NCBI RefSeq assembly: GCF_001949145.1
Contig: NW_019091407.1
Span: forward strand, 810,804-874,803
Origin: Acanthaster planci
Taxonomy: Eukaryota > Echinodermata > Asteroidea > Valvatida > Acanthasteridae
Direction: 5' to 3'
Length of the DNA: 64,000 bases
Positions within the stretch are counted from its first letter, which is position 1, and each line of letters begins with the position of its first letter. The notes under the pieces were generated by a model, which searched no databases, was not told the origin of the DNA, and worked only from the letters and a program-made list of their open reading frames with translations. Positions 11,231 to 21,610 of this stretch are shown piece by piece. A program made the position numbers and the translations under genes.

Positions 11231-12189
11231 CAACACAATTAAACGGTAAATGTGACTTTAAAACTGTCCACAATTAAAGGAAGCCTTAATGTCTTGAAAC
11301 TGAGGACTCGGTCAACTGAGTCCTATTTCAAATATATAATTCAGAACATTGTCTTGCAAGAAAAATCCCATATAGATTCCATAAGTAAGGTCTTTGGAAT
11401 GAATGGAAACCGAATATCAGGAGTTGTAAAATAGGGAAAACCATGTGATGAATGAGAGCTTGAGATGTCAAAATGTAACAAATTTGACTGCCAGTTTTTG
11501 TCCTAGTCCTTTGTAATTACAGTTTTCAATCGTCATTGTAAGATCCTAATGGAATGATTTTCTTGTAGCTCTGTGAATAAAATAAGCCCCTCTTAATTCA
11601 GAACACTTTTAAATTAAAGCTTATTTGATAAAATTTTTGACCCTTCATTAAAACCTTTCACTATACAAATACATAGTTGGGGGACGAATAACTGAGGCCC
11701 AGACAGCTTTATAGAATTTAGGTCCCCAGCGGATTTCAAATATTTGGGTATGGCAGAAACAGACCCTTTAGACGGCCTTTTGCGGCTTTAGATAATTGAT
11801 ACAAGAAAAAAATTCATTTATATTCCAATCCACGAGACAAGCGGGTTTGATTCTCTTTTTCCATGCAATGTACAGGTAGATAGACGGTTATTTAAAAAGT
11901 CTGTTTCCTGGTGAATTTTTCTTTCTTTCTCAGTTTGAATTAATTTCTTTCTTTGCGTAGTAATTTTTTGATAATAATTTATCACATGTACAACCCACCA
12001 AACAAGAAACGTGTTTTGCAATTAATGAACAAAATCAATGCCAGGCACGATTGTATCATCGACCAGTCATCCAAGGCTAATTAGTTAATCCGTTCTTGTA
12101 TCAGTATGATTGTTGATGTTTGCTATTAAACGGCTGCCAAAGAGAAAAGGGAAAGCAGTTTATACAGGAAAAGTGACCATGTCTTGAAA

Positions 12190-12400
12190 CAGTATATATT
12201 ATAAATCAATGCCACACCAGGCACTATTGGGGCAATGTTCATGATAAACATTGTACATAAAATCGTCAAACTCAGAACAGCATATTAAAATCATTTTACA
12301 AATCAACTTTTTTGCTTATCACAAAAAGGGTGTGGGGTGATTCCACGGCCCATCATCCCACCACCAAAGATGGGGAGATACATACCCTACCCCCTCAGGA
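12190..12400 (-). repeat. Dispersed repeat family, copy 2
   Basis: Read on the minus strand it has, in order, a GGTGGTGGGATGAT block, an AACAGCATAT-complement block and TTTATCATGAACATTGCCCC followed by AGTGCCTGGTGT. This corresponds to the order in the copy at about 37800-38060. It lies in intron 1 of pseudogene copy B. Confidence 0.4.
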
Positions 12401-12610
12401 TTTGTGTAAATGAGAAAAATAAATTATTGGCAACAGTACTTTCCAACATTACTTTAGTCCAAGGCCCGCCCCCAGGAAACGCTGTGTCAATACTATGGAG
12501 GCGACTTTACAACATTCTGTGTTGACCGGTCACTGCTGCTATACGCATTTCACTTTGTTAATCAAATTTTGACATTCCGGGATTTCATAGAAATTATAGG
12601 AAACGAATGT

Positions 12611-12648
12611 CATTACCAGCACACTGTCGTAAAAGTTGGTACCTTAAT
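12611..12648 (+). repeat. Short repeat shared with 8405-8440
   Basis: Second occurrence of the CCAGCACACTGT block followed by GTTGGTACCTTAAT, about 185 bases before exon 2 of pseudogene copy B. Confidence 0.5.
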
Positions 12649-13802
12649 CCTGCCCTAACTTACTCTTTATAATAGGTTTTGCGTTTTTTGTCATAAAAAA
12701 CGAGAGCTGGGGGGGGGTAGCAGGCTGCTACGGGCAGTAGCCCACGTTATTTGCGGTCAGGAAACCGCCACAGTTGATTGGTTAAAATTCACCCACAAAG
12801 ACGAAAGTTAGTTTTTATACTTGTTGTAACAGTGCTGTGGGGAGTCGTAAACAATGCTGGCATTGTTATGATCGGGCAGATAGAGTGGCTTTCATTGGAT
12901 AGTTACCGACAGGTCATGGAGGTCAACTTGGTTGGGATGACCCGAGTGACGAAGGCGTTCCTTTCCATGATTCGGAGGTGCAAAGGTTTATACGCCTTCA
13001 GAACAATTGAATTATTAAAGGTGGCACGTCTCTAGTTACTCTGTACGTTACTGTAGCTTACAACACGGGAAATCAATTTTATTGTTAATTCGATCAAACT
13101 TCAAAGTAATGTTATCACAAGATCAACAGATTTTCACAACTGTGATGGACGGTACATAGGTGAATCGTAGTACAGCTTTTAGTGTAGCACTGGCTTACCA
13201 TGATTTAGCGTAGCGGTTCACTGTAATAAATTAACAACACGATTTCTAACGACGTTTAAAGCCATTCCTTTTCCTTGTAATTTTCAAAAGGAATTCATGC
13301 GAACATTACTTCACTCTTAACCCTAAAAATCAGAAGTATGGAGGACCACTTACAGCCAAGGGGGCATCTTCCTTATACACTTTTGGCTGCTTCGGGAAAA
13401 TGAACACTACGCGAGCTTAGCAGGTCCGACTCTCAAAAAATAGGTGAAAATGACTTTAATGAGTTACTCAAAAAGTCTGGAAGACCCAAAGCATGAAAAA
13501 TGCAATGTGAGGCTGGAGAGAAAAATGAAGTGCGCGCGGAAACCGCCCCAGCCTTATTTTTGGGGCGGGGGACATAACAAAGAAAAATGGACGGCAATTT
13601 GTAGAAAAAAATCATTTTGCCCTTTCCCCCAACCCCAATCTGTGCCCCCCCCCGAAAAGCACATTTTGTAATTGAAGTGATTTTGAATAAAAAATGTTAC
13701 ACTCAAAAGTTTTGTTTTCTTTATACGAAAACGTTGGGGATGATCCATCCCCTACAAAAAGTGAGCGATTATATACACCCAGTCTCTTGGGATACTAATC
13801 AG

Positions 13803-13905
13803 CGCCGGACGAAATAAGTAACCCGCCCAGGCGAAATAGTAACCCGCCCGGGCGAAATACTAATCCGCACGGAAGAAATAGTAATCCGCCCGGGCGAAAT
13901 AGCAG
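13803..13905 (+). repeat. 21-bp tandem repeat, about 5 copies
   Basis: Imperfect units of the form CGCCCGGGCGAAATAGTAACC, five in a row, with the inner CCCGGG varying between units. GC-rich against an AT-rich background. No coding meaning is apparent. Confidence 0.75.
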
Positions 13906-13980
13906 GCACAATTTTTTTCAATCATGTCCTATATACGCTATGTTTCAGTACGTGATAGTAATATTTTGAGGGAGAAGTCG

Positions 13981-14330
13981 GATGTTCTGGCCTTGCAGTT
14001 AAGAGCGGATTCGTAGTCGGCGGTTAAAGCAGAAGGTTGCGGCGGGCTCAAATCCAACCTGGGGAAATGGTGCTTGTGCACTTTGTCACTCATTGCCTCT
14101 CTCCACCCAGGAGCAATTGGGTATCTGTGAGGAGAGAGCAGAGATAGTTATTGTGGTTGTCTGCATTGCGCCGAATAGCATGCATTGAGCTTGTATACTT
14201 CCCAGGGAGCTGAGATGGTAGTTGGAATGTTTCATGGACCCAATGAGCAGGGGGTATATAACAATAACGGAATTGCACCTTGATCGGTTTTCCAGAAAGG
14301 TGCGCTATATAATCTATATTATTATTATTG
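13981..14330 (+). mobile_element. tRNA-derived SINE, + strand
   Basis: The 5' part is tRNA-like. An A-box-like TGGCCTTGCAGTTAAGAG is followed about 55 bases later by a B-box-like GGCTCAAATCC preceded by AGAAGGTTGCGG. The body contains CACTTTGTCACTCATTGCC, CTCTCCACCCAGGAG and GGGTATCTGTGAGG, a block common in SINEs of many invertebrates. It ends in GCGCTATATAATCTATATT and an ATT-repeat tail. Length about 350 bp. Target duplications were not resolved. Confidence 0.78.
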
Positions 14331-14499
14331 TCAATAAGGCTGTGCGTTCAAGTTAGAACGAGTCCACGTAAGGTCAATCCAACAGCGTGTTATGAACATC
14401 GGATCCATATCGTTTTAGTCCGTGCATGGGCTTTGAACCTCACTGAAAAGGGGGGAAATGAAAAATATGTTAGGCCTTGGGTCAACCTTTCATGTTGGG

Positions 14500-14554
14500 A
14501 ACTGCTGCCACGTTTAATAGACTCTTCAAGAGTCTATTAAACGTGGCAGCAGTT
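14500..14554. repeat. Perfect 55-bp palindrome
   Basis: Arms 14500-14526 and 14528-14554 are exact reverse complements over 27 bases (starting AACTGCTGCCACG, ending GACTCTT), around a single central C at 14527. No mismatch was found. It lies between the SINE and the first complete dehydrogenase. Confidence 0.9.
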
Positions 14555-15153
14555 TCCTGCCAGACAATCCAGATACTGTAAACAATGCAAAAGCACAGTT
14601 GCATTTATTGGATTTTCTGGGATGACTGGAAAGAAAATAATTTTACAGAGCCAATTCCATCCCCTGTTGGATGCAAATGCAATCTGCAGTGTCTTCTAAA
14701 CTATAAACCTGGTACATCACAATGTAAACTGTACAACATGAGGAATCTATATATACTCCCCAAAAGAAGCCTATACATGGCACAATTGGGTATCCGTAGG
14801 TCACCTTTGCATACTAAATAGTGACATATGTACTGTACATGTACAAAGCATTATTATCTAGTGCGAGTGACGATGGAATGTGTCTATACGCTTTTCAGTG
14901 TTGTACAGTAAAGTATTCGGCATGGCTTGCAGATATGCTGATGAAATACCATGTGCCTTTATAGTACAATCATACTACAGCGTTGCCAAGCGATCGCAAA
15001 ATGGGGCTCTGAACTGTTCACCCGGCCGTGCAGTTTATAATCACTCAGCGTGAATTAACGCTTGGCCAAAGAAGACAGCATGCATGTGCATTTTACGATA
15101 AATTTTGCTTTAAAGTGTAACCGTAGTAAGAAGCCCCAGTGGTTGTAGAAAAA

Positions 15154-17980
15154 ATGGCTGCCGTTACGATAAAAAACCTAGCTGTTTTTCTTTTGTCGGC
15201 ATTCGTGTTTGCAAAATATGTTGTTCCGCGCATTGGACAAGAGCTCCTATCCAGATGTTTCGGCTACATCGTTTCAATCATTCTGGCCTATGTCATTGCC
15301 GTCAATGTGAAAGAAGGCAAGTTACAGGTCGCCGGCAAGGCTGTGGTTGTCACCGGCTGCGACACGGGGATTGGCAACGCGCTGGCCCGCTACCTGGACA
15401 AGCAAGGCTTCCGGGTGTTCGCTGGCTGTCTATTTGAGACCGGTGAAGGGGCGCGAAAACTCAAAGAGGAGTGCTCCAGGAAGCTGCAAGTGGTCCAGAT
15501 GGATGTGACTAGTGACGAGCAGGTGGTCGGGGTGGCTCGGTTTGTACAGAGTGCTGTCTCGGTGTCAGGGGATGGTAAGCTTTGTTATTTGTGATCAGGC
15601 TCACGCACGAATGGTGCACACTGTATGAGAAAAATATCCAGGTCCATCACTTACATTAAGGTTGCACGATGTACATGTACATTGTAGTTCCGTTGATCGT
15701 GTATATAGCGAGGCATGAGTTATTTATTTTAGTGTTGCGTCAGACATTTTATAGTCAGCTAGGCCCACTTTTGGTCAATCGATCGATCGATGATCAACCG
15801 CTATGACAAAACAAAACATGTGTAACAAAGGAGAAGGTTTGAAGTAGAAGGGCAAGGAAGGAAAATAAAAGGAGAAAACAAATTATGCTCCTTCCGAATG
15901 AGGTCAAACACTAAACGCCTCCCTTCCTGTTGTGTTACGGATGTCAATTGAGGCGTGCCGTATGTCATAAACAGACTCCCAAACCGGGTAGCGGAGACTG
16001 ACTGGTGCTCTGACCTCAAGTCTCAGTTTATGTCATGGGCAGCGAATTTGGATGCAAATCAGTAGCTGTGCACAGACTGAAATAGTTATATTTGTTTTAA
16101 CGGCACTTTCAGCAACTCGGGCTATTTGCGCCAATAGCTTTACGTTTATAGTTACGTAACCTTTTATCGATCAACATCACTTTACGGAGTCAGGAATAAT
16201 GTGCAGTTTTGGAAGCAGGAGGAAACCGTAGTACCCGGAGAAAACCTGCGAGAGCGAGTGTGGACAGTGGAAAAAAATGCATTAAAAGCCTGGGCCAAGC
16301 CAGGACTCGAGCCCGCGTCTCATCTTAAGTGCAAAGCGAGGAAAGAACCACTACGTACACGAACCCACGTTTTCATGATGAGTAAGAAAACTCCAGATTT
16401 TTAGGGAGTTTTCGAACTTTCAAACAACCAAAATGTATTCAACGCATGTACGTACTGCAAAGGGGAGAAAAGGTGCAGTGGCTAATACACTTTTGATGTA
16501 TCATGAAGAGCACCCCCACTGTTAGTCATGGGCAGTTTTTTTCTTAATTTATGTCATCCCTCATCTCTCAGTCCTCGGGTTTATGTTCCTGCTTATCTTG
16601 AAGTAAATTTAGCAAAATCTTACACTTTCACACGGTAACTCCCCTCGAAGGTCCTAAATCGTTGACAATGTGTTTAAGATTTATTAAACGCCGAGAATAA
16701 AAAAAAATCTTTCACTGATTAGAAACTTTATATAAATATTTCTTTTTTTCACAGTGCTGTGGGGAGTCGTGAACAATGCTGGCATTTTAATTCTCGGGGA
16801 GATAGAGTGGCTGTCATTGGATAGTTACCGACAAGTCATGGAGGTCAACTTAATGGGGATGATCCGAGTGACCAAGGCATTCCTTCCCATGATTCGGAAA
16901 TGCAAAGGTTTGTTTGCCTTCAGAACAGTTGGATTAAAGGTAGCATGTCTGTACGTTACTGTAGCTTACTTACATGGGAAATGTCTGAACTAGCTCTGTC
17001 TGCAGAGCAGAGAAGTGCAGGGGTTCATCCTTTTAGCTGTGTATAGATCCGTGCGTGCATCTCTGTGCTGTTGTTGTATCCAAACACCAGGCTGAAGTCG
17101 CTGTTGTACTCGTTCCAGGCCGAATTGTGAACATGAGCAGCGCGCAGGGGCTGTTTGCCGCTCCCTCGGGCTCCCCGTATGCGATCTCCAAGTTCGGAGT
17201 GGAGGCGTTCTCGGACTGTCTCCGCCTCGAGATGGACAAGTGGGGAGTGAAGGCGGTCATCATCGAACCAGGCAACTATTCAGGTACGCCGACAATTCCT
17301 TGTGAATCTGACCCACAAAATGGTCTCTGATTTCATTGGGACAATTGGTTTTTAAATTACCCTCATGTTTTTCAAAATAAGACTTGAATGTTGTTCACTA
17401 CCTTCCCTTGACCGAATTCCAAACAAGCTTGTTCCAGATTTATTAAGGATCAAATATGAGAGGAGCAGGCTAGTATTTAGCTCACTGAGGACGTACTCGT
17501 GGAATGTCTCGAATAGAAATAATTGAATATGAAATGAGAAATGGAATTTGATATTAGTCACAATCCTGTGAGTGCAGTCCGTCATTTGAAATACAAAAGA
17601 TAAACGTCAAGTACAATTCTGTCTCTGTTGGTCTTGCAGCATTTTCTAAAGCTTTCGATGGGGACAGCATCGATAGGATGCTGGACACGGTTTGGACTAA
17701 CACACCAGACCACGTCAAGCAAGTCTACGGTGAGGATTACTTTAACACCGTGCTGACGGTGCTGAAGAGTACCACCACTACCAGCGCCCCAGACTTGAAG
17801 CCGGTCTTAAGTGCTGTTGAGGACGCCCTCATCGACGTGAATCCGCCAGACAGGCTTTCCCCGAGCAACACTCTGTCGAAGCTTCTGACCTGGTTTTTCC
17901 GCTACTTGCCCGTCACCGTGACAGACAATCTCTACAAATTGGCCTATGCCATGTTGGTTGATAAAGCGACTGGAGTTTAA
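15154..17980 (+). CDS. BDH1-like short-chain dehydrogenase, copy C (complete)
   Basis: A complete NAD(P)-dependent short-chain dehydrogenase, probably a membrane-associated oxidoreductase of the SDR9C group. The best match by motif is D-beta-hydroxybutyrate dehydrogenase (3-hydroxybutyrate to acetoacetate, mitochondrial in vertebrates). Exons: 15154-15574, 16755-16907, 17119-17283 and 17640-17980, all with GT-AG borders and all in phase 1, giving 359 residues. The ATG at 15154 has a good context (AAAATGG). Residues 9-50 hold two hydrophobic segments. TGCDTGIG (67-74) binds cofactor. NNAG is at 147-150, the catalytic serine at about 199 and YAISK at 212-216. [11 protein letters not shown] and EPGNYS follow. 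The C-terminal region ([19 protein letters not shown]) is typical of the BDH/retinol-dehydrogenase group. Closely related retinol or 17-beta-steroid dehydrogenases are the alternatives, and substrate cannot be read from sequence. It lies tandem with copies A, B and D. Confidence 0.92.
15773..15985 (+). repeat. Intron-1 repeat unit related to 7851-8300
   Basis: A single unit inside intron 1 of copy C. It starts with GTCAATCGATCGATCGATGATCAA, then GGAAGGAAAATAAAAGGAG, CCGAATGAGGTCAAACACT, CTCCCTTCCTGTTG and CACGGATGTCAATTGAGG-like order. The corresponding position in pseudogene copy B carries two tandem units. Confidence 0.55.
16201..16375 (-). mobile_element. tRNA-derived SINE with conserved core, - strand
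   Basis: On the minus strand the first part is tRNA-like, with an A-box-like TACGTAGTGGTT and a B-box-like GGGCTCGAGTCC at suitable spacing. Further on comes GGTTTTCTCCGGGTAC followed by GGTTTCCTCC, a core block widely repeated in SINEs of fish and marine invertebrates. It lies in intron 1 of dehydrogenase copy C, antisense to the gene. The 3' tail is not clear. Confidence 0.62.
16400..16545 (+). repeat. Dispersed repeat family, copy 3 (short)
   Basis: It contains CAACCAAAATGTATTCAAC, as in the copy near 29260, then GATGTATCATGAAGAGCACCCCC, related to the TATCATGAACATC block of the other copies. It lies in intron 1 of dehydrogenase copy C. Confidence 0.42.
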
Positions 17981-18839
17981 ACGGTCGAGCCATCCTAGTG
18001 AACATATCGAGGTTCATGAACACGTGTAGTGTCTACTGTTTCATCTAATATCTCAGTACACAGATCGTCTGGGAAAACCTTTGGTATTCGTAAGTCGAGC
18101 GCGTATCTATCTGGCATTTGTTAGCACTTTGACAGCGTTGAAATGGACTGTACATGCAGAGGCAACGTGAGATTGGCCATAACTGAAACTCTACGTTCAG
18201 ACGAGGAGGAGATTTAACTAATCATAAATATTATTGTGCTAAAAACTGTGCAAAGTCCTGCATTCTTTATATTAATTTAGTGATGATAATGATGAATATC
18301 ACGGAGCATCTAGCCAATTACTTTTAAAAAGTGTTTTATTTGTAGGTGTAGTTTTGTGTTTCGAAATGCAATGATATTTATTTCTAGATAGGTCTACTAG
18401 AGTATTTTTTTCTGCTTCAGCTGGCTTTGAGACGGTATTTTTTCTGAACTTGATTATACTTTGAAAAAGCAAAAAGCTCAATTAAAATCATTTTCAGAAT
18501 ACCAACACATGCAGTCTCTGATATGTGTTGCTCATAAATGCTCACGTCGAGCTACTATTATTGTGACTTTTGAGTCACTTGTTAATTAACAATTATGAAA
18601 TACTTTGGATGTTTTGGCTAGCTAAGCAGAGTGTGTTTGTGTGACTTGGTGATGACGACAGCCTTCAAATCCCTATTTCCTGACAACTCAATCCCTTGAG
18701 CCTTTGTATGTACTCACAGAAGCAATAATAAACTCTAACGCCCCCGTACTTTGTACTCAGTAATGATCTCCTTATGCAAAGAATAAAAATAGGTCGGCCA
18801 CAATACCTATTATATCTACTGCATTTGCATCTGCGCAAA
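17981..18839. other. Spacer between dehydrogenase copies C and D
   Basis: It probably holds the 3' untranslated region of copy C and the promoter of copy D. The only polyadenylation-like hexamer noticed is ATTAAA at 18481-18486, 500 bases after the stop. No TATA box is obvious before copy D. Confidence 0.4.
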
Positions 18840-21600
18840 ATGGCAGCCGCCAGCCTGCGGAAGGTAGCCGTGTTCGCACTCTGTTTGGGTAGTTCGCTAA
18901 TTCTGATCGTACCTCACCTGGGTCATGAATTGCTCACGAAGTCTGTCGGCTGCTTCCTAGCCGTGGGCCTTTCCTACCTCATTTCCAGTTGGTACACCGG
19001 AGGGAAAATCTCTAGTGTCCGGGGCAAAGCCGTGCTGGTCACGGGCTGTGACACGGGTATCGGGAATGCGCTGGCTCGGCATCTGGACAGCTTGGGGTTC
19101 CGCGTGTTCGCGGGGTGTCTCTTTGCTGAGGATTCAGCGGCTCTCAGGCTGACGGCCGAATGTTCCAAGAGGCTTGAAGTGGTTCAGCTTGATGTGACGA
19201 GTGACCTACAGGTCTCACGGGCAGTCTCATATGTAAGGGATTCTCTGTCTGCAACGGGAGACGGTAAGACTTCGGACATTATTTTGAAGATCAATATAAA
19301 TTTGCAGTTTATCTGAATGAATTGGCGTCCCTTGAAGTGTCTTTGCCTCTGAACCTGTGAAGAAAGGCTTTTAGGATTTTAGTGATATTAATGGATTCTG
19401 TGGGAGATTTTTCTCTCATACTATTATTAAATTACACCGAATCATAGTGATGTGAACATGGGAGTAGTGTTTTTTTTTTAAGTTTTTCTTTCAAACCGTG
19501 TGCATCATTGGAAAATGTTTTTCAATTTAAATAAACTACTCTTATACCACACAATTTGTCGGACGGGCTTTGTTCCAACATGCCGTGTAATATACTGTGA
19601 TATGGGTGTACTGATAAGTGATGTTGTATGTATTACCACATTCCTATTACAAATGTGCCCATCTTCTTTCCAGTACTGTGGGGAGTGGTGAACAATGCAG
19701 GAATGGCATGCTGGGGTGAAGTGGATTGGGTGTCGCTTGACAGATACAAGAGACTGGCAGAGGTCAATGTGTGGGGCATGATTCGGGTCACCAAGGCCTT
19801 TTTACCTTTCATTCGTAATTGCGGAGGTAAATAGTGGTGTTCTTGAATGAAATTTTTTTGGCATGCTTTCAGTTTGGAAGCTTTTATAGCGGTGATAAAT
19901 AGCGAGACCATTATACATGTACTTCGAGTAAATCCCCGTGTTCTAAGACCCAGAGACTTTTTACCTGTAATAGTTTGAAACACCTGTGCATGCCTACACC
20001 TGAATATCGTGCACCTATAATATAGGCCTATCATCAATCCGTATTTTGCTGTGCGACTTAGCTCACTCATGAAAAAGGTGACATATAGCCTACACAGTTT
20101 GCTTTGTGCCTTGTTGAACACAACCCGTTTCAGTGTGTTGCTGGTCGAAAGAGCCTCAGCGTTGCAAGGCAATATGGCGAAACTTCCTCCGGTTAGCGCA
20201 AACACCATCTATCGTTCATATTTGCCTGGCAGAAATCAGTGTTGAAATTAGGTATGACGCTCTACCCGAATGAGTGAGGTCATACTAGTTTCGAAATGAT
20301 CCTCCAGTAGCAAACATAGCATCTGATGGGACGCTGTCACAACTACTCTTGAGTCATACGCTGGTTTCTACTGCTTCAGAAAAAAGGGGGAAAATAAATG
20401 TACATGTAAATGAAAATGTAAACTGGTGATTAATTTTTTTGGTCGGCTGTTACTCCCAAGTTACGTCCTAGATCATTTAAACAGTTTTCCTCGTCTGTGC
20501 CACAAATATTGTTATAGGTCGTGTGGTCAACATTAGCAGCATGTTGGGCCATTTCAGTGCACCTGGCTGCTCGGCGTACTGCATCACAAAGTATGGCGTC
20601 CAGGCTTTTACGGACAGTCTGCGCAACGAGGTCAACAAGTTTGGTGTCTCTGCCGTCATTGTTGAACCGGGCAACTTCTCAGGTAATTTCCATCTGAGGG
20701 GAAATGAGATTTACATGTAACGGCGTCCTAAACACTCAGATAAAATAAAAGTAAACCTGTTGAAAATGTAGCTGTTTTGGCCTATTCATGTCAGGCCTTC
20801 CGAGACAGATGAAAGAGCTGTACCTATGAGCAGTTCGGGACGGGACAGTAATGGTCAAGTAAGATTTGAAGCTTTGAATAATTGAGGCTATAAGGAGGCT
20901 TTGCGGGTACACCATGTGACATCAATCTCGTCTAGAGGTGTTTTGGTTCTGAGAAGAACCCACCTGTAGGTGACAGGCAATATTGACTTACTGTCAATGC
21001 ACACGACGTACGCGTTGCCCCAGAGTACGTGCTGCTGACCGAGGTTACGTAATATTTTTCATAAAGAATTGCAAAAGAAATGTCAAGCATTACGAATACA
21101 ACTTATATTAAGCTTTGGTGTCTGAAAATATTCCACACTTTTATTCACCAAATTGCCGAAACCAGACTTAGGCTTATTTTATGAAACTTATTTTCTGATG
21201 AAAGATCAAATTTTCCTTGTTCTTGATCATTTAAGGTGGGCAGTCTGCTATGTTTACTAGAGAGAACATGTTTAAAGACTTGGACAGGGCGTGGAGCGAA
21301 GCACCAGAGGAGGTTAGAGGCGTGTATGGCACGGACTATTTCGAGGCCTTTAAAAATGCATTGGTCAACGCTTCCCACTACACTGCCACGACAAGCCTCT
21401 CACTTGTGACGGAGGCCTGTGCGAGCGCCCTCATCGACGCCAATCCACACGAACGATACTTTCCCGGGAACTGGACCTCCAAACTGACTGTTTTAATATT
21501 CTGCTTTCTCCCAGCATCCTTCACAGATGTGCTGTTCAGAGTTTACCAGAGTCTATTCTTGGTCAAAGTAAAATGGGCCAAGAGCAAGAACCAGCGTTAA
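18840..21600 (+). CDS. BDH1-like short-chain dehydrogenase, copy D (complete)
   Basis: Second complete dehydrogenase, 368 residues. Exons: 18840-19263, 19674-19826, 20518-20682 and 21236-21600. All introns are phase 1, and exons 2 and 3 (153 and 165 bases) equal those of copy C. I start at ATG 18840 (MAAASLRK) because it aligns with the start of copy C and has an AAAATGG context; an in-frame ATG 66 bases upstream would add 22 residues without a counterpart. TGCDTGIG is at 68-75, NNAG follows in exon 2, the catalytic serine is at about 200 and YCITK at 213-217. The run VVNISSMLG then [16 protein letters not shown] is the closest to vertebrate BDH1 in the array. It is clearly diverged from A-C, so this duplication is older. 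The C-terminus ends in a basic tail (KWAKSKNQR). Confidence 0.92.
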
Positions 21601-21604
21601 CAAT

Positions 21605-21610
21605 AATAAA
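21605..21610 (+). terminator. Putative polyadenylation signal, copy D
   Basis: AATAAA only five bases after the stop codon of copy D. If used, the 3' untranslated region would be very short; a more distal signal is possible. Confidence 0.35.

Larger units (their letters stand above)
7404..12985 (+). pseudogene. BDH1-like dehydrogenase pseudogene, copy B (exons 1-2)
   Basis: Exon 1 (7404-7680) aligns base by base with exon 1 of the intact copy at 15154 but is wrecked. The start ATG reads GTG (7404). About 142 bases are deleted between the N-terminal hydrophobic segment and the cofactor motif. Two bases are added in the TGxxxGxG region and four more after VRMD. The splice donor GT is TT at 7681. 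The middle still reads [21 protein letters not shown]. Exon 2 (12833-12985, 153 bases) has a good acceptor and donor and an open frame containing LWGVVNNAG and [12 protein letters not shown]. No exon 3 or 4 was found before the next copy begins. The 5.1-kb intron is swollen by repeats. With this many lesions in exon 1, normal function is not credible; exon 2 alone looks intact. Confidence 0.85.

Noticed and set aside
18774-18839. Upstream in-frame ATG as start of copy D
   Set aside because: It would add 22 residues absent from copy C; the ATG at 18840 aligns with the start of copy C and has a better context.
19633-20208. 191-residue minus-strand frame
   Set aside because: It is antisense to exon 2 and intron 2 of dehydrogenase copy D, with no recognisable motifs.
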